Shown here one piece after another: positions 33,637 to 41,481 of a stretch of 64,000 bases of DNA. Both the position numbers and the translations under genes were made by a program. The notes below the pieces were generated by a model. The model ran no database searches. It saw only the letters and a program-made list of their open reading frames with translations, and was not told the DNA's origin. Where the stretch lies: contig CAKTZR010000009.1 of NCBI GenBank assembly GCA_934636105.1, positions 1-64,000 of the forward strand. Reading direction: 5' to 3'. The stretch is from an uncultured Clostridia bacterium (GTDB lineage Bacteria > Bacillota > Clostridia > Christensenellales > Aristaeellaceae). The first letter of the stretch is position 1. The number at the start of each line of letters is the position of its first letter.

Positions 33637-34616
33637 AAAAAGTTTTAGCGCTCGTCATGGCGCTGATGCTGATGCTGGCGTTGGCCGTCGGCGCTTCGGC
33701 TTCCGTGCCAAGCAAGCCGAGTGAATTTGCCTATGCCTATGATTTTGACGGATCGGTGCTTTCCGGCTCGACGAAAAACACCATCGAGCAATACGGCGCG
33801 GCGCTGGAGGACGCGACCGGCATTCAGGCGATTGCCGTCGTCGTGGATTTTCTGGACGGCGCAGACCCGGCGGACTATGCGACGGACATCATCAATACCT
33901 GGGGCGTCGGTCAGGCGGGCGAAAACAACGGCGTGGTTGTGCTGCTGGCGCGCGGCGACCGTAAAATCCAGATCGGCACGGGCACGGGCGTGGACCGCGT
34001 GATGAGCGGCTCCAAGTGCGGCGACCTGATCGACGACAATATCGACTATTTTGCCGACAACGAGTTTGATCTCGGCATGCTCAATCTCTATGAGGACGTG
34101 TGCCAGTATCTGGCTCGCGCGAAGGGCAAGACGCTTTCGCTTTCCTCCTCGCAGAGCGCTTCGAGCAGCACTTACAATCATTCAAGCGACTATGATTCCT
34201 ACGGCAGTTATGACGAAGGAGGATTTGATTTGTTCGAACTCATCCTTGGCGTGATCTTTGTGTACATCATCATCTGCGTGCTGTTTAACGCGCTGATGCC
34301 CAATCGCGGCGGCTGCCTGAGCTATTTCTTCATGGGCTGGCTCTTTGGCCGCGGCGACCGTCGCCGCCGTCCGCGCGGCCCGCGTCCCCCGATGGGCGGC
34401 GGCTTTGGCGGCGGTTATCCTCCGCGTCCGCCCCGTCCGCCGATGGGCGGCGGCCGTCCTCCGCGCCCGACGCGTCCGAGCCGTCCTTCCGGCGGATTCG
34501 GCGGCGGCAGTTCCAGCGGCGGTGGGTTTGGCGGTGGTTTCGGCGGCGGCCACAGCGGTGGCGGCAGCTTTGGCGGCGGTTCCTCCCGCGGCGGCGGCGG
34601 CGGACGGAGCTTCTAA
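33633..34616 (+). CDS. TPM domain membrane protein (YgcG-like)
   Basis: A 327-aa exported protein with a signal peptide (MKKVLALVMALMLMLALAVG to ASA). The TPM domain covers about residues 35-165 (YGAALEDATGIQAIAVVVDFL, NTWGVGQAGENNGVVVLLARGDRKIQIGTG, YEDVCQYLARAKG). A Ser-rich spacer and one membrane segment follow (LFELILGVIFVYIIICVLFNA). The cytoplasmic tail is Arg/Pro then Gly-rich (GGGFGGG-type repeats) to the end. This architecture is common in TPM/YgcG proteins thought to act in envelope or membrane-protein repair. It is last in the XpaC-TelA-LemA operon. Confidence 0.88.
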   Translation: MKKVLALVMALMLMLALAVGASASVPSKPSEFAYAYDFDGSVLSGSTKNTIEQYGAALEDATGIQAIAVVVDFLDGADPADYATDIINTWGVGQAGENNGVVVLLARGDRKIQIGTGTGVDRVMSGSKCGDLIDDNIDYFADNEFDLGMLNLYEDVCQYLARAKGKTLSLSSSQSASSSTYNHSSDYDSYGSYDEGGFDLFELILGVIFVYIIICVLFNALMPNRGGCLSYFFMGWLFGRGDRRRRPRGPRPPMGGGFGGGYPPRPPRPPMGGGRPPRPTRPSRPSGGFGGGSSSGGGFGGGFGGGHSGGGSFGGGSSRGGGGGRSF

Positions 34617-34645
34617 GCGGGCTAAGCCCGCGCCTGCCTCCGAAA
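34617..34645 (+). repeat. Stop-codon-associated hairpin repeat, copy E
   Basis: The hairpin GCGGGCT/AGCCCGC begins at the base after the TPM stop and is followed by GCCTGCCTCCG. This matches the reverse complement of the repeat copies at 48971-49010 and 50140-50175. Confidence 0.5.
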
Positions 34646-34690
34646 AACCTTGATTTATCTTCGGGGTTTGGCTCACGCGGCCGAAGCTCG

Positions 34691-34723
34691 GCGGCGCGTC
34701 CCCTCAAACGGGGGCGCGTTTTT
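34691..34723 (+). terminator. Intrinsic terminator of the XpaC-TPM operon
   Basis: GGCGCGTCCCC pairs with GGGGGCGCG and is followed by T5. Confidence 0.75.
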
Positions 34724-34751
34724 GTGTTATATCTTCCCATGGCGTCAAGCC

Positions 34752-34780
34752 TTGCGAAAGTGCGGCGGTTCATGTATAAT
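34752..34780 (+). promoter_or_regulatory. Sigma-A promoter of the ECF sigma gene
   Basis: TTGCGA and TATAAT are separated by 17 bp. Confidence 0.75.
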
Positions 34781-34852
34781 CTTTTTATCGAAATTTGATT
34801 TTTGCCGGATGAAAACGGCAGGTTCATCCGTCTTATATAGCGAGGGTAGGAA

Positions 34853-35398
34853 GTGAAACGGTTGGAAAGCAGCGTGAAAGCGCCGGATCGTGACGCTCAA
34901 TTTGAGGAGCTGTATGCGCAATACGCAGACGATGTGCTGCGCATGGCATATTTTTATCTGGCGGATAAACAAAAGGCCGAGGACGTCTGTCAGGACGTGT
35001 TCGTGAAGCTCTATACGCGCGGCGAAGCGATTGCGCCTGGCTGTGAAAAGGCGTGGCTTCTGCGCGTGACGGTGAATTGCTGCCGCGATTTGTGGCGCAG
35101 CGCATGGCTCAAGCGCGTGGTGCTCGGTGCGCCGACGCTGGATATCATTCCATCGCAGGAGGAAACCATCGAGCAGCGCGAGGAAAAAGCCGAGCTGATG
35201 CGGGCCATCCACAAATTGCCCGTCCAGTTCCGTGAAACGATCCTGCTGCATTATTATCAGGGCCTTGGCATATCTGAAATTGCGCAGATGCTGGGGCTTC
35301 CGGAAGGGACGATTTCCAGCCGCCTTTCCAGAGCGAGAAAAAAACTGGAAAGCCTTTTGAAGGAGGAAGCAACCGGTGATGGATATCAAAGAACTTGA
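34853..35398 (+). CDS. ECF-type RNA polymerase sigma factor
   Basis: A 181-aa sigma-70 family protein with only regions 2 and 4. Region 2 includes FEELYAQYADDVLRMAYFYLADKQKAEDVCQDVFVKLY. Region 4 includes LPVQFRETILLHYYQGLGISEIAQMLGLPEGTISSRLSRARKKL. Length is normal for extracytoplasmic-function sigma factors. The start is GTG 34853 behind GAGGG. It overlaps the next gene, which has the layout of an anti-sigma factor. Its own promoter looks like sigma-A, so autoregulation through an ECF-type promoter is not evident. The signal and target genes are unknown. Confidence 0.95.
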   Translation: MKRLESSVKAPDRDAQFEELYAQYADDVLRMAYFYLADKQKAEDVCQDVFVKLYTRGEAIAPGCEKAWLLRVTVNCCRDLWRSAWLKRVVLGAPTLDIIPSQEETIEQREEKAELMRAIHKLPVQFRETILLHYYQGLGISEIAQMLGLPEGTISSRLSRARKKLESLLKEEATGDGYQRT

Positions 35399-36323
35399 GC
35401 GTCTCGCGCCGACGGCCGACGAGATGCTCTCCGGTCTGCATGCGGATGAAACGATGAAGCGGCGCATCTTATCCGCCGCAAGGGAAGAAAAGAAACAGCC
35501 TGTCAGGATGCCGCGCCTTGTGCCTGCGCTCTGCTGTGCGGCGCTGGCGGTCGCCTGCGTCGGCGTGTTTGCGCCGCGGCTGAATCAGACGGCGGTGAAC
35601 GCGGCGGCTTCGCCTGCGCCCGTTTCGATTGACACCATCGCGGCGGGCGACGAGCAGGCCGTGAATATGACGCGCATGGCGGATGTGAGCGGCACGGCGC
35701 GCGTCCGCGCGGCGGGCGGGAGCGGCGATTCGCTTTTCGCTTCCACGAGCGGCGACATGCCGCTTGTCGCGGTGAACGGCGCGGTTTACCGCATGCTCAA
35801 CACGCCGGCAAACGTATCGGGCGACCTGCTCGGCGGCGCGGTCGGCACGGTGAACACGACGACGGATGAGCCGTCTCTTGCAGATGATGACGCGATGGCG
35901 GGCGGCCTCTCCAACGTCGCCGACGCGGGGCAGACGATCTACGCCGTGTCCGGTCTGGACGAAAGCACCGCTGTTGCCTGCGAGGTGGGCGGAAGCATGC
36001 GCCTGTTCCAGAGGGTCAGCTATGCGGGCAAAGGCCCCGGCGGGCAGGGCCTTGAAGATACCTTCTCCGTGCGCGGGCAGGCTGCTGAGCTGACGCTTTC
36101 CGGCGTGGGCACGCTGACCGGAGACGCGGCGAACGACGCGGTGGCTGTGCTGCTGGATCATGCGACGCTGAAATCGGCGGATATGTCCGCGAAAAAGCAG
36201 ACGCTGACCGTTACGCTCACCAACGGGCTGAAGCTCCAGCTGGGCGTTTCCGGCGACACCGTCAGCGCCTGCGGCGGATGGAGCTGCCCGGAGTTTTTCG
36301 AAGCGTTTGAGAGCAGCCTGTGA
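35376..36323 (+). CDS. Putative membrane anti-sigma factor
   Basis: About 315 aa, overlapping the sigma gene by 23 bp. A short N-terminal cytoplasmic region (about 1-45, with LAPTADEMLSGLHADETMKRRIL) is followed by one membrane segment (LVPALCCAALAVACVGVFA). The large outer domain is rich in Ala, Gly, Asp and Ser and has no recognised fold. This topology is that of anti-sigma factors for ECF sigmas, although no zinc-binding HxxxCxxC motif is seen. GTG 35376 sits 9 bp after AGGAGG; ATG 35379 is an alternative. It probably holds the sigma factor inactive until an envelope signal is received. Confidence 0.75.
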   Translation: MMDIKELERLAPTADEMLSGLHADETMKRRILSAAREEKKQPVRMPRLVPALCCAALAVACVGVFAPRLNQTAVNAAASPAPVSIDTIAAGDEQAVNMTRMADVSGTARVRAAGGSGDSLFASTSGDMPLVAVNGAVYRMLNTPANVSGDLLGGAVGTVNTTTDEPSLADDDAMAGGLSNVADAGQTIYAVSGLDESTAVACEVGGSMRLFQRVSYAGKGPGGQGLEDTFSVRGQAAELTLSGVGTLTGDAANDAVAVLLDHATLKSADMSAKKQTLTVTLTNGLKLQLGVSGDTVSACGGWSCPEFFEAFESSL

Positions 36324-36330
36324 TGCATAC

Positions 36331-36376
36331 AAAAAAACCGGGACCTTTATCCTTGCGATAAAGGCCCCGGTTTTTT
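36331..36376. terminator. Bidirectional terminator
   Basis: ACCGGGACCTTTATC and GATAAAGGCCCCGGT lie between A7 and T6, between convergent genes. Confidence 0.9.
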
Positions 36377-36381
36377 GTTGT

Positions 36382-37365
36382 TTACACGCCGAAACAGGCA
36401 AACATGATGACCAGATACACGATATACAACACGCCGATGAGGAAGCCCGTCCAGCGCTTGAATTTGCCGTTCACCAGCGCCGGAACCAGCGCCGCCGCCG
36501 TGATGACCAGGCAGGCCGGAATATCCAGCAGCATGCCCTGGCGCTCGACGAGCATCGGTTTGCCCTGAATCAGTGCGCACAGCGGCATAATCAGCGTCAA
36601 ATCCATGATGTTTGCGCCGATGATGTTGCCTACGGAGAGCGAGGATTCCTTTTTGCGGATGGCGGTCAGGGTCGTGACCAGCTCCGGCAGGGAGGTGCCG
36701 ATGGCGATCATCGTCGCGGCGATGATGGAATCCGGCACGCCGATCATCTGCGCCAGCGCGGAACCGTTGTCAATGAGCAGCTGCGCGCCCAGCACGATGG
36801 CCGCTGCGCCCAGCACAAAGCTGAACAGGTTAGACGCGATGCTCTTGGCATTCAGCTCCGGATGCTCATCCGCGGGCTCCGAGCCCTGCTCGCGCTTGCC
36901 CGCAATCAGGCTCTCTGCGAGGAACGCGGCGAAGAACAGCAGAATGACGACGCTTTGCCCAATGGAAAGCTGGCCGTTTCGCGTAAAGAGAAACAGCGCG
37001 GCGATCGTTGCCAGCAGAAGCCCGGCCTTGAAGCCGAACTGTTTGCGCGTCATCAGGCAAGGCATGCAGACGAGCGACAGGCACATAATCAGGCCGACGT
37101 TGGCCGTCACCGAGCCGACTGCGTTGCCCACGGCGATATCCGCGTTGCCCTCAAGCGCCGCGAAGACGGAGACGAGCATCTCCGGCAGGGTGGTGGCGAA
37201 GCTGACGACCGTTGCGCCGACGATGAATTTCGGAATGCCGAACGCTTCCGCAATCCACGTTGCGGCGTCCACAAACCAGTCGCCGCCCTTGATGATGAAG
37301 ACCAGCCCCGCCGCGAAGAACAGCAGGACGAAAAAAAGGTTGCTTCCCGTGAAATCGATATTCAT
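36382..37365 (-). CDS. Calcium/sodium antiporter (CaCA family), possible Mn2+ exporter
   Basis: A 327-aa polytopic protein with the two CaCA alpha-repeats: GATVVSFATTLPEMLVSVFAALEGNADIAVGNAVGSVTANVG near the N-terminus, and ATMIAIGTSLPELVTTLTAIRKKESSLSVGNIIGANIMDLT in the second half. The acidic residues in TLPE and SLPE coordinate the cation. The family exchanges Na+ or H+ for Ca2+. The leader here carries a yybP-ykoY element, which senses Mn2+ and often controls cation exporters, so manganese efflux is a reasonable alternative role. GGGAGAG precedes ATG 37365. The gene is monocistronic. Confidence 0.92.
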   Translation of the reverse strand: MNIDFTGSNLFFVLLFFAAGLVFIIKGGDWFVDAATWIAEAFGIPKFIVGATVVSFATTLPEMLVSVFAALEGNADIAVGNAVGSVTANVGLIMCLSLVCMPCLMTRKQFGFKAGLLLATIAALFLFTRNGQLSIGQSVVILLFFAAFLAESLIAGKREQGSEPADEHPELNAKSIASNLFSFVLGAAAIVLGAQLLIDNGSALAQMIGVPDSIIAATMIAIGTSLPELVTTLTAIRKKESSLSVGNIIGANIMDLTLIMPLCALIQGKPMLVERQGMLLDIPACLVITAAALVPALVNGKFKRWTGFLIGVLYIVYLVIMFACFGV

Positions 37366-37413
37366 GACGACTCTCCCTTTCCCGATGCAGGCGATACAGG
37401 CATTTGACGATAC

Positions 37414-37460
37414 AAAAAAAGACTTTCCGCACCATCAGCCTATGTGACGTGCTAAAAGTC
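37414..37460 (-). terminator. Terminator of the riboswitch platform
   Basis: On the minus strand GACTTTTAGCAC pairs with GTGCGGAAAGTC and is followed by T7. Its 5' arm overlaps the closing helix of the aptamer, so the two structures compete. Confidence 0.75.
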
Positions 37461-37543
37461 TCATTACCTATCCGCTAGGCGCATGGCCACCGATACAAAT
37501 CGGGGGGTTGTTGACCATGCCTTTTCAACTACTCCCTTTTAAC
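37452..37543 (-). promoter_or_regulatory. yybP-ykoY (Mn2+) riboswitch aptamer
   Basis: Read on the minus strand, TTAAAAGGGAGTAG opens the element and ATGAGACTTTTAG closes it. These pair to form the P1 helix and carry the conserved GGGAGTAG and GAGAC signatures. GGTCAACAAC and two internal hairpins lie between. The downstream terminator shares the closing strand, giving an on-switch when metal stabilises the aptamer. It is placed ahead of a cation exchanger, as is usual for the class. Confidence 0.8.
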
Positions 37544-37550
37544 GGGGATC

Positions 37551-37580
37551 AGCATAGCACGAAAACGGTTTGTTTGTCAA
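37551..37580 (-). promoter_or_regulatory. Sigma-A promoter of the exchanger gene
   Basis: Minus-strand TTGACA (37575-37580) and TATGCT (37551-37556) are separated by 18 bp, just upstream of the aptamer. Confidence 0.75.
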
Positions 37581-37644
37581 TCCATTTGCGTTTTTTGGCG
37601 GAACAAAGCGGTTAGAACCCGATAACAAAATGACAATTTTGCGC

Positions 37645-37686
37645 TTGACATTCAGCCTTGGTCTGCCTATAATTGAAATGTTCAAT
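37645..37686 (+). promoter_or_regulatory. Consensus promoter and operator of marR-MATE
   Basis: TTGACA (37645-37650) and TATAAT (37668-37673) are separated by 17 bp. The palindrome ATTGAA-ATG-TTCAAT (37672-37686) overlaps the -10 and start site, a typical MarR operator position. Confidence 0.8.
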
Positions 37687-37733
37687 TTTGAAATATCTAA
37701 TTCTGAAACAAAAAGGGGATGAACCGCAGTTTG

Positions 37734-38171
37734 ATGATGAATGCTTCCCAATTTTACGCGCTGTCGCGTCAGCTGCAAAACGCCTATGCCGCGCAGATGC
37801 GCCCGCTCTGCGAGGAAACCGGCATGGCGCAGACCGCGATTGACATTCTGCTGTTTCTGCATAACAATCCGGGCTGCGATACCGCGCGCGACATCTGCAC
37901 CTGCCGCCAGCTCAAGCCCGCGCTCGTTTCGCTGTATGTGGAAAATCTGGTGCAGAGCGGCCATCTCCGCCGCGAAAGCGTGCCGGAAGACCGAAGAAAA
38001 TGCCGTTTGATTCCAACGGATCAGGCGCTCCCCGTCATTCAAAAGGGACTGGCCGTGCAGTCGGCTTTCACGGCGCGTATGCTCGACGGCTTATCCGAAG
38101 AAGACCTTGCGGCGGGGCAGCGCTGTCTCGCCGCCATCAACCGGAATATCGCCCGGCTGAGCGAACGATAA
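37734..38171 (+). CDS. MarR family regulator (module 1)
   Basis: About 145 aa with the MarR winged helix: AIDILLFLHNNPGCDTARDICTCRQLKPALVSLYVENLVQSGHLRRESVPEDRRKCRLIPT. The wing motif EDRRK is kept. The start is uncertain. ATG 37719 abuts the AAAAGGGG ribosome site; TTG 37731 and ATG 37734 or 37737 are better spaced, and I list 37734. It is followed by a MATE exporter after a 145-bp gap that holds a strong hairpin. It probably represses itself and the exporter through the palindrome at 37672-37686. Confidence 0.9.
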   Translation: MMNASQFYALSRQLQNAYAAQMRPLCEETGMAQTAIDILLFLHNNPGCDTARDICTCRQLKPALVSLYVENLVQSGHLRRESVPEDRRKCRLIPTDQALPVIQKGLAVQSAFTARMLDGLSEEDLAAGQRCLAAINRNIARLSER

Positions 38172-38193
38172 GAAAGCAGATTGTAGACAAAAA

Positions 38194-38223
38194 GCTATTC
38201 TCCCCCGAAGGGGGGAGAATAGC
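38194..38223 (+). repeat. Perfect hairpin between marR and MATE gene
   Basis: GCTATTCTCCCCC and GGGGGAGAATAGC form a 13-bp perfect stem with a tiny loop. No T-run follows (CCTTTCC), so it is more likely an RNA-processing or partial-termination signal than a full terminator. Confidence 0.6.
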
Positions 38224-38316
38224 CCTTTCCGCAAATGAAAGAATATCTGAATTTCTTGATTTTGCTGTTCAAGCCAAGTCGACTTATGTCAACAAGCTGA
38301 AGAAAGGAACTGGAAT

Positions 38317-39687
38317 ATGGAAAAGAAAGATCAGGCGTTTTTGGGCACGGAGCCGGTCGGCAAGCTGCTTTTGCGGCTGGCCGTGCCGACGGTCATCGCC
38401 CAGCTCGTCAACATGCTCTATAACATCGTTGACCGCATTTACATCGGCCACATCGCCGAAGTTGGAAGCCTTGCGCTGACCGGCGTGGGCGTGTGCATGC
38501 CGATCATCATGATTGTAACGGCGTTCGCGGCGCTGGTCGCTTCCGGCAGCGCGCCGAGGGCCTCTATCGCGATGGGGCGGGGCGACCGCGAGACCGCCGA
38601 AAAGCTGCTGGGCGGCAGCTTCTCGCTGCAAATCGCCATTTCACTGCTGCTGACGGCGGTGCTGCTGCTGTTCGGCCACAACTTCCTGCTGGCGTTCGGC
38701 GCAAGCGAAAACACGATTGAATATGCGGACAGCTATCTGAATATCTACGCGCTGGGCACGCTGTTTGTGGAACTGACGCTGGGCATGAACGCGTTCATCA
38801 CCGCGCAGGGCTTCGCGACCACAGGCATGCTGACCGTGCTCATCGGCGCGGTGTGCAACATCGTGCTCGATCCGATTTTCATCTTCGTGCTGAACATGGG
38901 CGTTCGCGGCGCGGCGTTGGCGACGATCATCTCGCAGGGTGTTTCCTGCGTGTGGGTCGTCAGCTTCCTGATGGGCAAAAAGACCAGCCTGCGTCTGAAA
39001 ACCCAAAACATGCGCATCGATATGAAGCTCCTCGCCCCGTGCATTGTGCTCGGCCTGTCCGCGTTCATCATGCAGAGCACCGAGAGCATCATTTCCGTGT
39101 GCTTCAACTCGTCCCTGCTCAAATACGGCGGCGATCTGGCCGTCGGCGCGATGACGATTCTGACCAGCGTGATGCAGTTTGCGATGCTGCCGCTGCAAGG
39201 ACTGGCGCAGGGCGCGCAGCCGATTTCCAGCTATAATTTCGGCGCGAGAAACGCCGAGCGCGTTAAGCAGACCTTCTTCGCGCTGCTCAAAACCAGCCTG
39301 ACCTATTCCGTGATTCTCTGGGCCTGCATCATGCTGTTCCCGCAGGTCTTCGCGGGCATCTTCACGCCGGATCAGGAGCTGCTGGCCTTCACGGCAAAGG
39401 CGCTTCGCATCTATTGCGGCGCGCTGTTCATCTTCGGCATTCAAATCGCCTGCCAGATGACCTTTGTTTCCATCGGCAACGCGCCGTGTTCCATCATCGT
39501 CGCCATCCTGCGCAAATTTGTGCTGCTGATTCCGCTGATTTTCATTCTGCCGCACATTCTGCCGGATCAGACGATGGCTGTCTACACGGCCGAGCCCGTC
39601 GCCGACACGCTGGCCGTCATCTTTACGATGGTGATGTTCGGCACGCAGTTTAAGAAAGCGCTGAAGAAGCTCAAGGAAGAAGCATAA
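38317..39687 (+). CDS. MATE family efflux transporter (module 1)
   Basis: A 456-aa protein with about twelve membrane segments in two homologous halves. The N-terminal motif VGKLLLRLAVPTVIAQLVNMLYNIVDRIYIGHI and the second-half LQGLAQGAQPISSYNFGARN are typical of MepA-type multidrug exporters driven by Na+ or H+. AAAGGAA precedes ATG 38317. It sits behind a MarR regulator with an operator, so export of an inducing compound is likely. Substrates are unknown. Confidence 0.93.
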   Translation: MEKKDQAFLGTEPVGKLLLRLAVPTVIAQLVNMLYNIVDRIYIGHIAEVGSLALTGVGVCMPIIMIVTAFAALVASGSAPRASIAMGRGDRETAEKLLGGSFSLQIAISLLLTAVLLLFGHNFLLAFGASENTIEYADSYLNIYALGTLFVELTLGMNAFITAQGFATTGMLTVLIGAVCNIVLDPIFIFVLNMGVRGAALATIISQGVSCVWVVSFLMGKKTSLRLKTQNMRIDMKLLAPCIVLGLSAFIMQSTESIISVCFNSSLLKYGGDLAVGAMTILTSVMQFAMLPLQGLAQGAQPISSYNFGARNAERVKQTFFALLKTSLTYSVILWACIMLFPQVFAGIFTPDQELLAFTAKALRIYCGALFIFGIQIACQMTFVSIGNAPCSIIVAILRKFVLLIPLIFILPHILPDQTMAVYTAEPVADTLAVIFTMVMFGTQFKKALKKLKEEA

Positions 39688-39708
39688 CGCACGAAAAGCG
39701 TGAAAATT

Positions 39709-39748
39709 AAAAAGGAGAGCCCGTCCCGTCGGCAGGCTCTCCTTTTTT
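39709..39748. terminator. Bidirectional terminator
   Basis: AAAGGAGAGCC and GGCTCTCCTTT are flanked by A and T runs, between the convergent MATE and mgtE genes. Confidence 0.88.
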
Positions 39749-39754
39749 CGGTTT

Positions 39755-41113
39755 TTACAGCCCCAGCATCGTGCTGGCGATGAGAAAATAGATCATCAGC
39801 GAGCAGGCGTCCACGATGGTGGTAATCATCGGGCTGGCCATCACGGCCGGGTCGAAGCCGAGCTTCTTTGCGCCGATCGGCAGCAGGCAGCCGACGATCA
39901 TCGCGATGATGACGGTGCAGAACAGCGTCACGGAAACGACGGCGGCGATCATCATGCTCGTGTTGGTAAAGATGATGATGCGCAGGAAGTTGACCAGCGC
40001 CAGCGCCGCGCCGGAGACGATGGCCACGCCGACCTCCTTAATCAGCACGCGCGGCCAGTCGCGCAGCTCGATTTCGCCCAGCGCAAGGTTGCGGATGACG
40101 GTGACGGAGGTCTGGCTGCCGGAGTTGCCCGCGCTGTCCATCAGCATCGGGATGAACGCGGTGAGCAGCACCGCGCCGGAGAGCAGCGTTTCAAAATGGG
40201 TGATGATGGTCGAGGTGAACGTCGCGGAAATCATCAGCAGCATCAGCCACGGCAGGCGATGCGCGACCAGACTCCAGACGCTGGTCTTCATATAATCCTC
40301 GTCGCTCGGGATGATAGCGGCCATCTTTTTGATGTCCTCGGTGTTCTCATCCTGAATGACGTCAACGATATCGTCGATGGTGATGATGCCGACGAGCCGG
40401 TTTTCCTTATCGCAGACGGCGACGGAGGTCAGGTCGTAACGGCGGAAATCGTCGGCAACGGCTTCCTGATCGTCCGTGGTCACGGCGCTGACGATGTTGG
40501 TATCCATGATATCGCGGATGCAGGCGCTTTCCGGCGCGATGATCAGCTTGCGCAGGGAGACCTGACCGACGAGCTTGCGCTGGTCGTCGATGACATAGCA
40601 GGTATAGACCGTCTCCTTGTCGATGCCCGTGCGGCGGATGTAATCCATCGCCTTGCGCACGGTGAAGTAATCGTGCAGATCGACATATTCGATGGTCATC
40701 AGGCTTCCGGCGCTGTTTTCCGGATAATTGAGGAACTGGTTGATGGTCTTGCGCGTGCCCTCGTCGGCGTTCTGCAAAACCTTCTTGACGACGTTAGCGG
40801 GCATTTCTTCCAGAAAGTCCACCGTATCATCCATGAACATGTCGTCCACCAGCGCTTTAAGTTCAGCGTTGGTCGCGCTTTCGGCGATCAGCTGCTGCTG
40901 CTCGCTGGTCATGTAGGAGAACACGTCCGAGGAGATATCCTTGGGCAGCATGCGGAACACGCGCAGCACGCGCCCCTCGTCCTCGATCTCCTCAAGCCCT
41001 TCGGCGATATCCACCGGCGGGCACTCCGCCGCCTTGTCCTTAAACTCCTGAAGTTTGCCTTCGTCGAGCAGCCTGAGCAGTTCCATAAATTCCTTGCGGA
41101 TTTCTTCTTCCAT
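39755..41113 (-). CDS. mgtE: Magnesium transporter MgtE
   Basis: A 452-aa Mg2+ channel. The N-terminal helical domain (about 1-125) and tandem CBS domains (about 130-255, with FLNYPENSAGSLMTIEYVDLHDYFTVRKAMDYIRR and IVSAVTTDDQEAVADDFRRYDLTSVAVCD) gate the pore by sensing Mg2+. The membrane domain has five segments with the selectivity region MLMDSAGNSGSQTSVTVIRNLALGEI. Full length. AGGAGG precedes ATG 41113. Its leader of about 280 nt has a small ORF and a terminator and lacks a recognisable M-box, which points to a different regulatory device. Confidence 0.96.
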   Translation of the reverse strand: MEEEIRKEFMELLRLLDEGKLQEFKDKAAECPPVDIAEGLEEIEDEGRVLRVFRMLPKDISSDVFSYMTSEQQQLIAESATNAELKALVDDMFMDDTVDFLEEMPANVVKKVLQNADEGTRKTINQFLNYPENSAGSLMTIEYVDLHDYFTVRKAMDYIRRTGIDKETVYTCYVIDDQRKLVGQVSLRKLIIAPESACIRDIMDTNIVSAVTTDDQEAVADDFRRYDLTSVAVCDKENRLVGIITIDDIVDVIQDENTEDIKKMAAIIPSDEDYMKTSVWSLVAHRLPWLMLLMISATFTSTIITHFETLLSGAVLLTAFIPMLMDSAGNSGSQTSVTVIRNLALGEIELRDWPRVLIKEVGVAIVSGAALALVNFLRIIIFTNTSMMIAAVVSVTLFCTVIIAMIVGCLLPIGAKKLGFDPAVMASPMITTIVDACSLMIYFLIASTMLGL

Positions 41114-41186
41114 GGGGGATTCCTCCTATTCATTTTTCGTCGTGTTGTGCTTGCGAAAAATGCAGGTTATGCCCCAAAAAACGGCA

Positions 41187-41216
41187 CAAAAATGCGCGCG
41201 GCAGCAGACCGCGCGC
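41187..41216 (-). terminator. Terminator in the mgtE leader
   Basis: GCGCGCGG (41194-41201) and CCGCGCGC (41209-41216) form a strong stem, followed on the minus strand by ATTTTTG. It sits 20 bp after the leader ORF and 70 bp before mgtE, as an attenuator would. Confidence 0.7.
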
Positions 41217-41236
41217 TTCCGTTTCAAAAATCCGTT

Positions 41237-41320
41237 TTACGCTTGAATCGGAAGGAGCGACGCGGTCTGTTTCCGTCGTTCTCGGGGTTTGCCCGCCAGG
41301 CTACTGGGATAGTCGTCCAC
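41237..41320 (-). CDS. Leader peptide ORF upstream of mgtE, 27 aa
   Basis: GTG at 41320 follows a strong GGAGGTGA ribosome site by five bases and opens a 27-codon frame beginning MDDYPSSLAGKPRERR. It ends TAA 20 bp before a terminator hairpin. The peptide is hydrophilic, with Pro, Arg and Lys and an acidic start. The order promoter, leader ORF, terminator, transporter gene is that of translation-coupled attenuation, as in the MgtL/mgtA leader of enterobacteria, though the sequence is unrelated. I do not recognise the peptide. Its translation is inferred from the ribosome site and position only. Confidence 0.55.
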   Translation of the reverse strand: MDDYPSSLAGKPRERRKQTASLLPIQA

Positions 41321-41398
41321 GTCGTTCACCTCCGAATAGTATGTTGGATCAAGCAGATCCGATGGTTTGCGTTTCCGCATCCCTTTTGAGCCATGCTT

Positions 41399-41427
41399 AC
41401 AATACCGCGATTTTGCGGCGATGTCAA
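41399..41427 (-). promoter_or_regulatory. Sigma-A promoter of the mgtE leader
   Basis: Minus-strand TTGACA (41422-41427) and TATTGT (41399-41404) are separated by 17 bp. Confidence 0.75.
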
Positions 41428-41481
41428 GGCAAAATTGGAGGGCGGAAATCGATTTAAAAAAGATTTAATATTCCTGTTTGA

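Noticed and set aside
41321..41398. A second short ORF at the start of the mgtE leader, or an M-box aptamer
   Set aside because: The 22-codon frame begins almost at the predicted transcription start without a ribosome site. No M-box consensus is recognisable in the leader.
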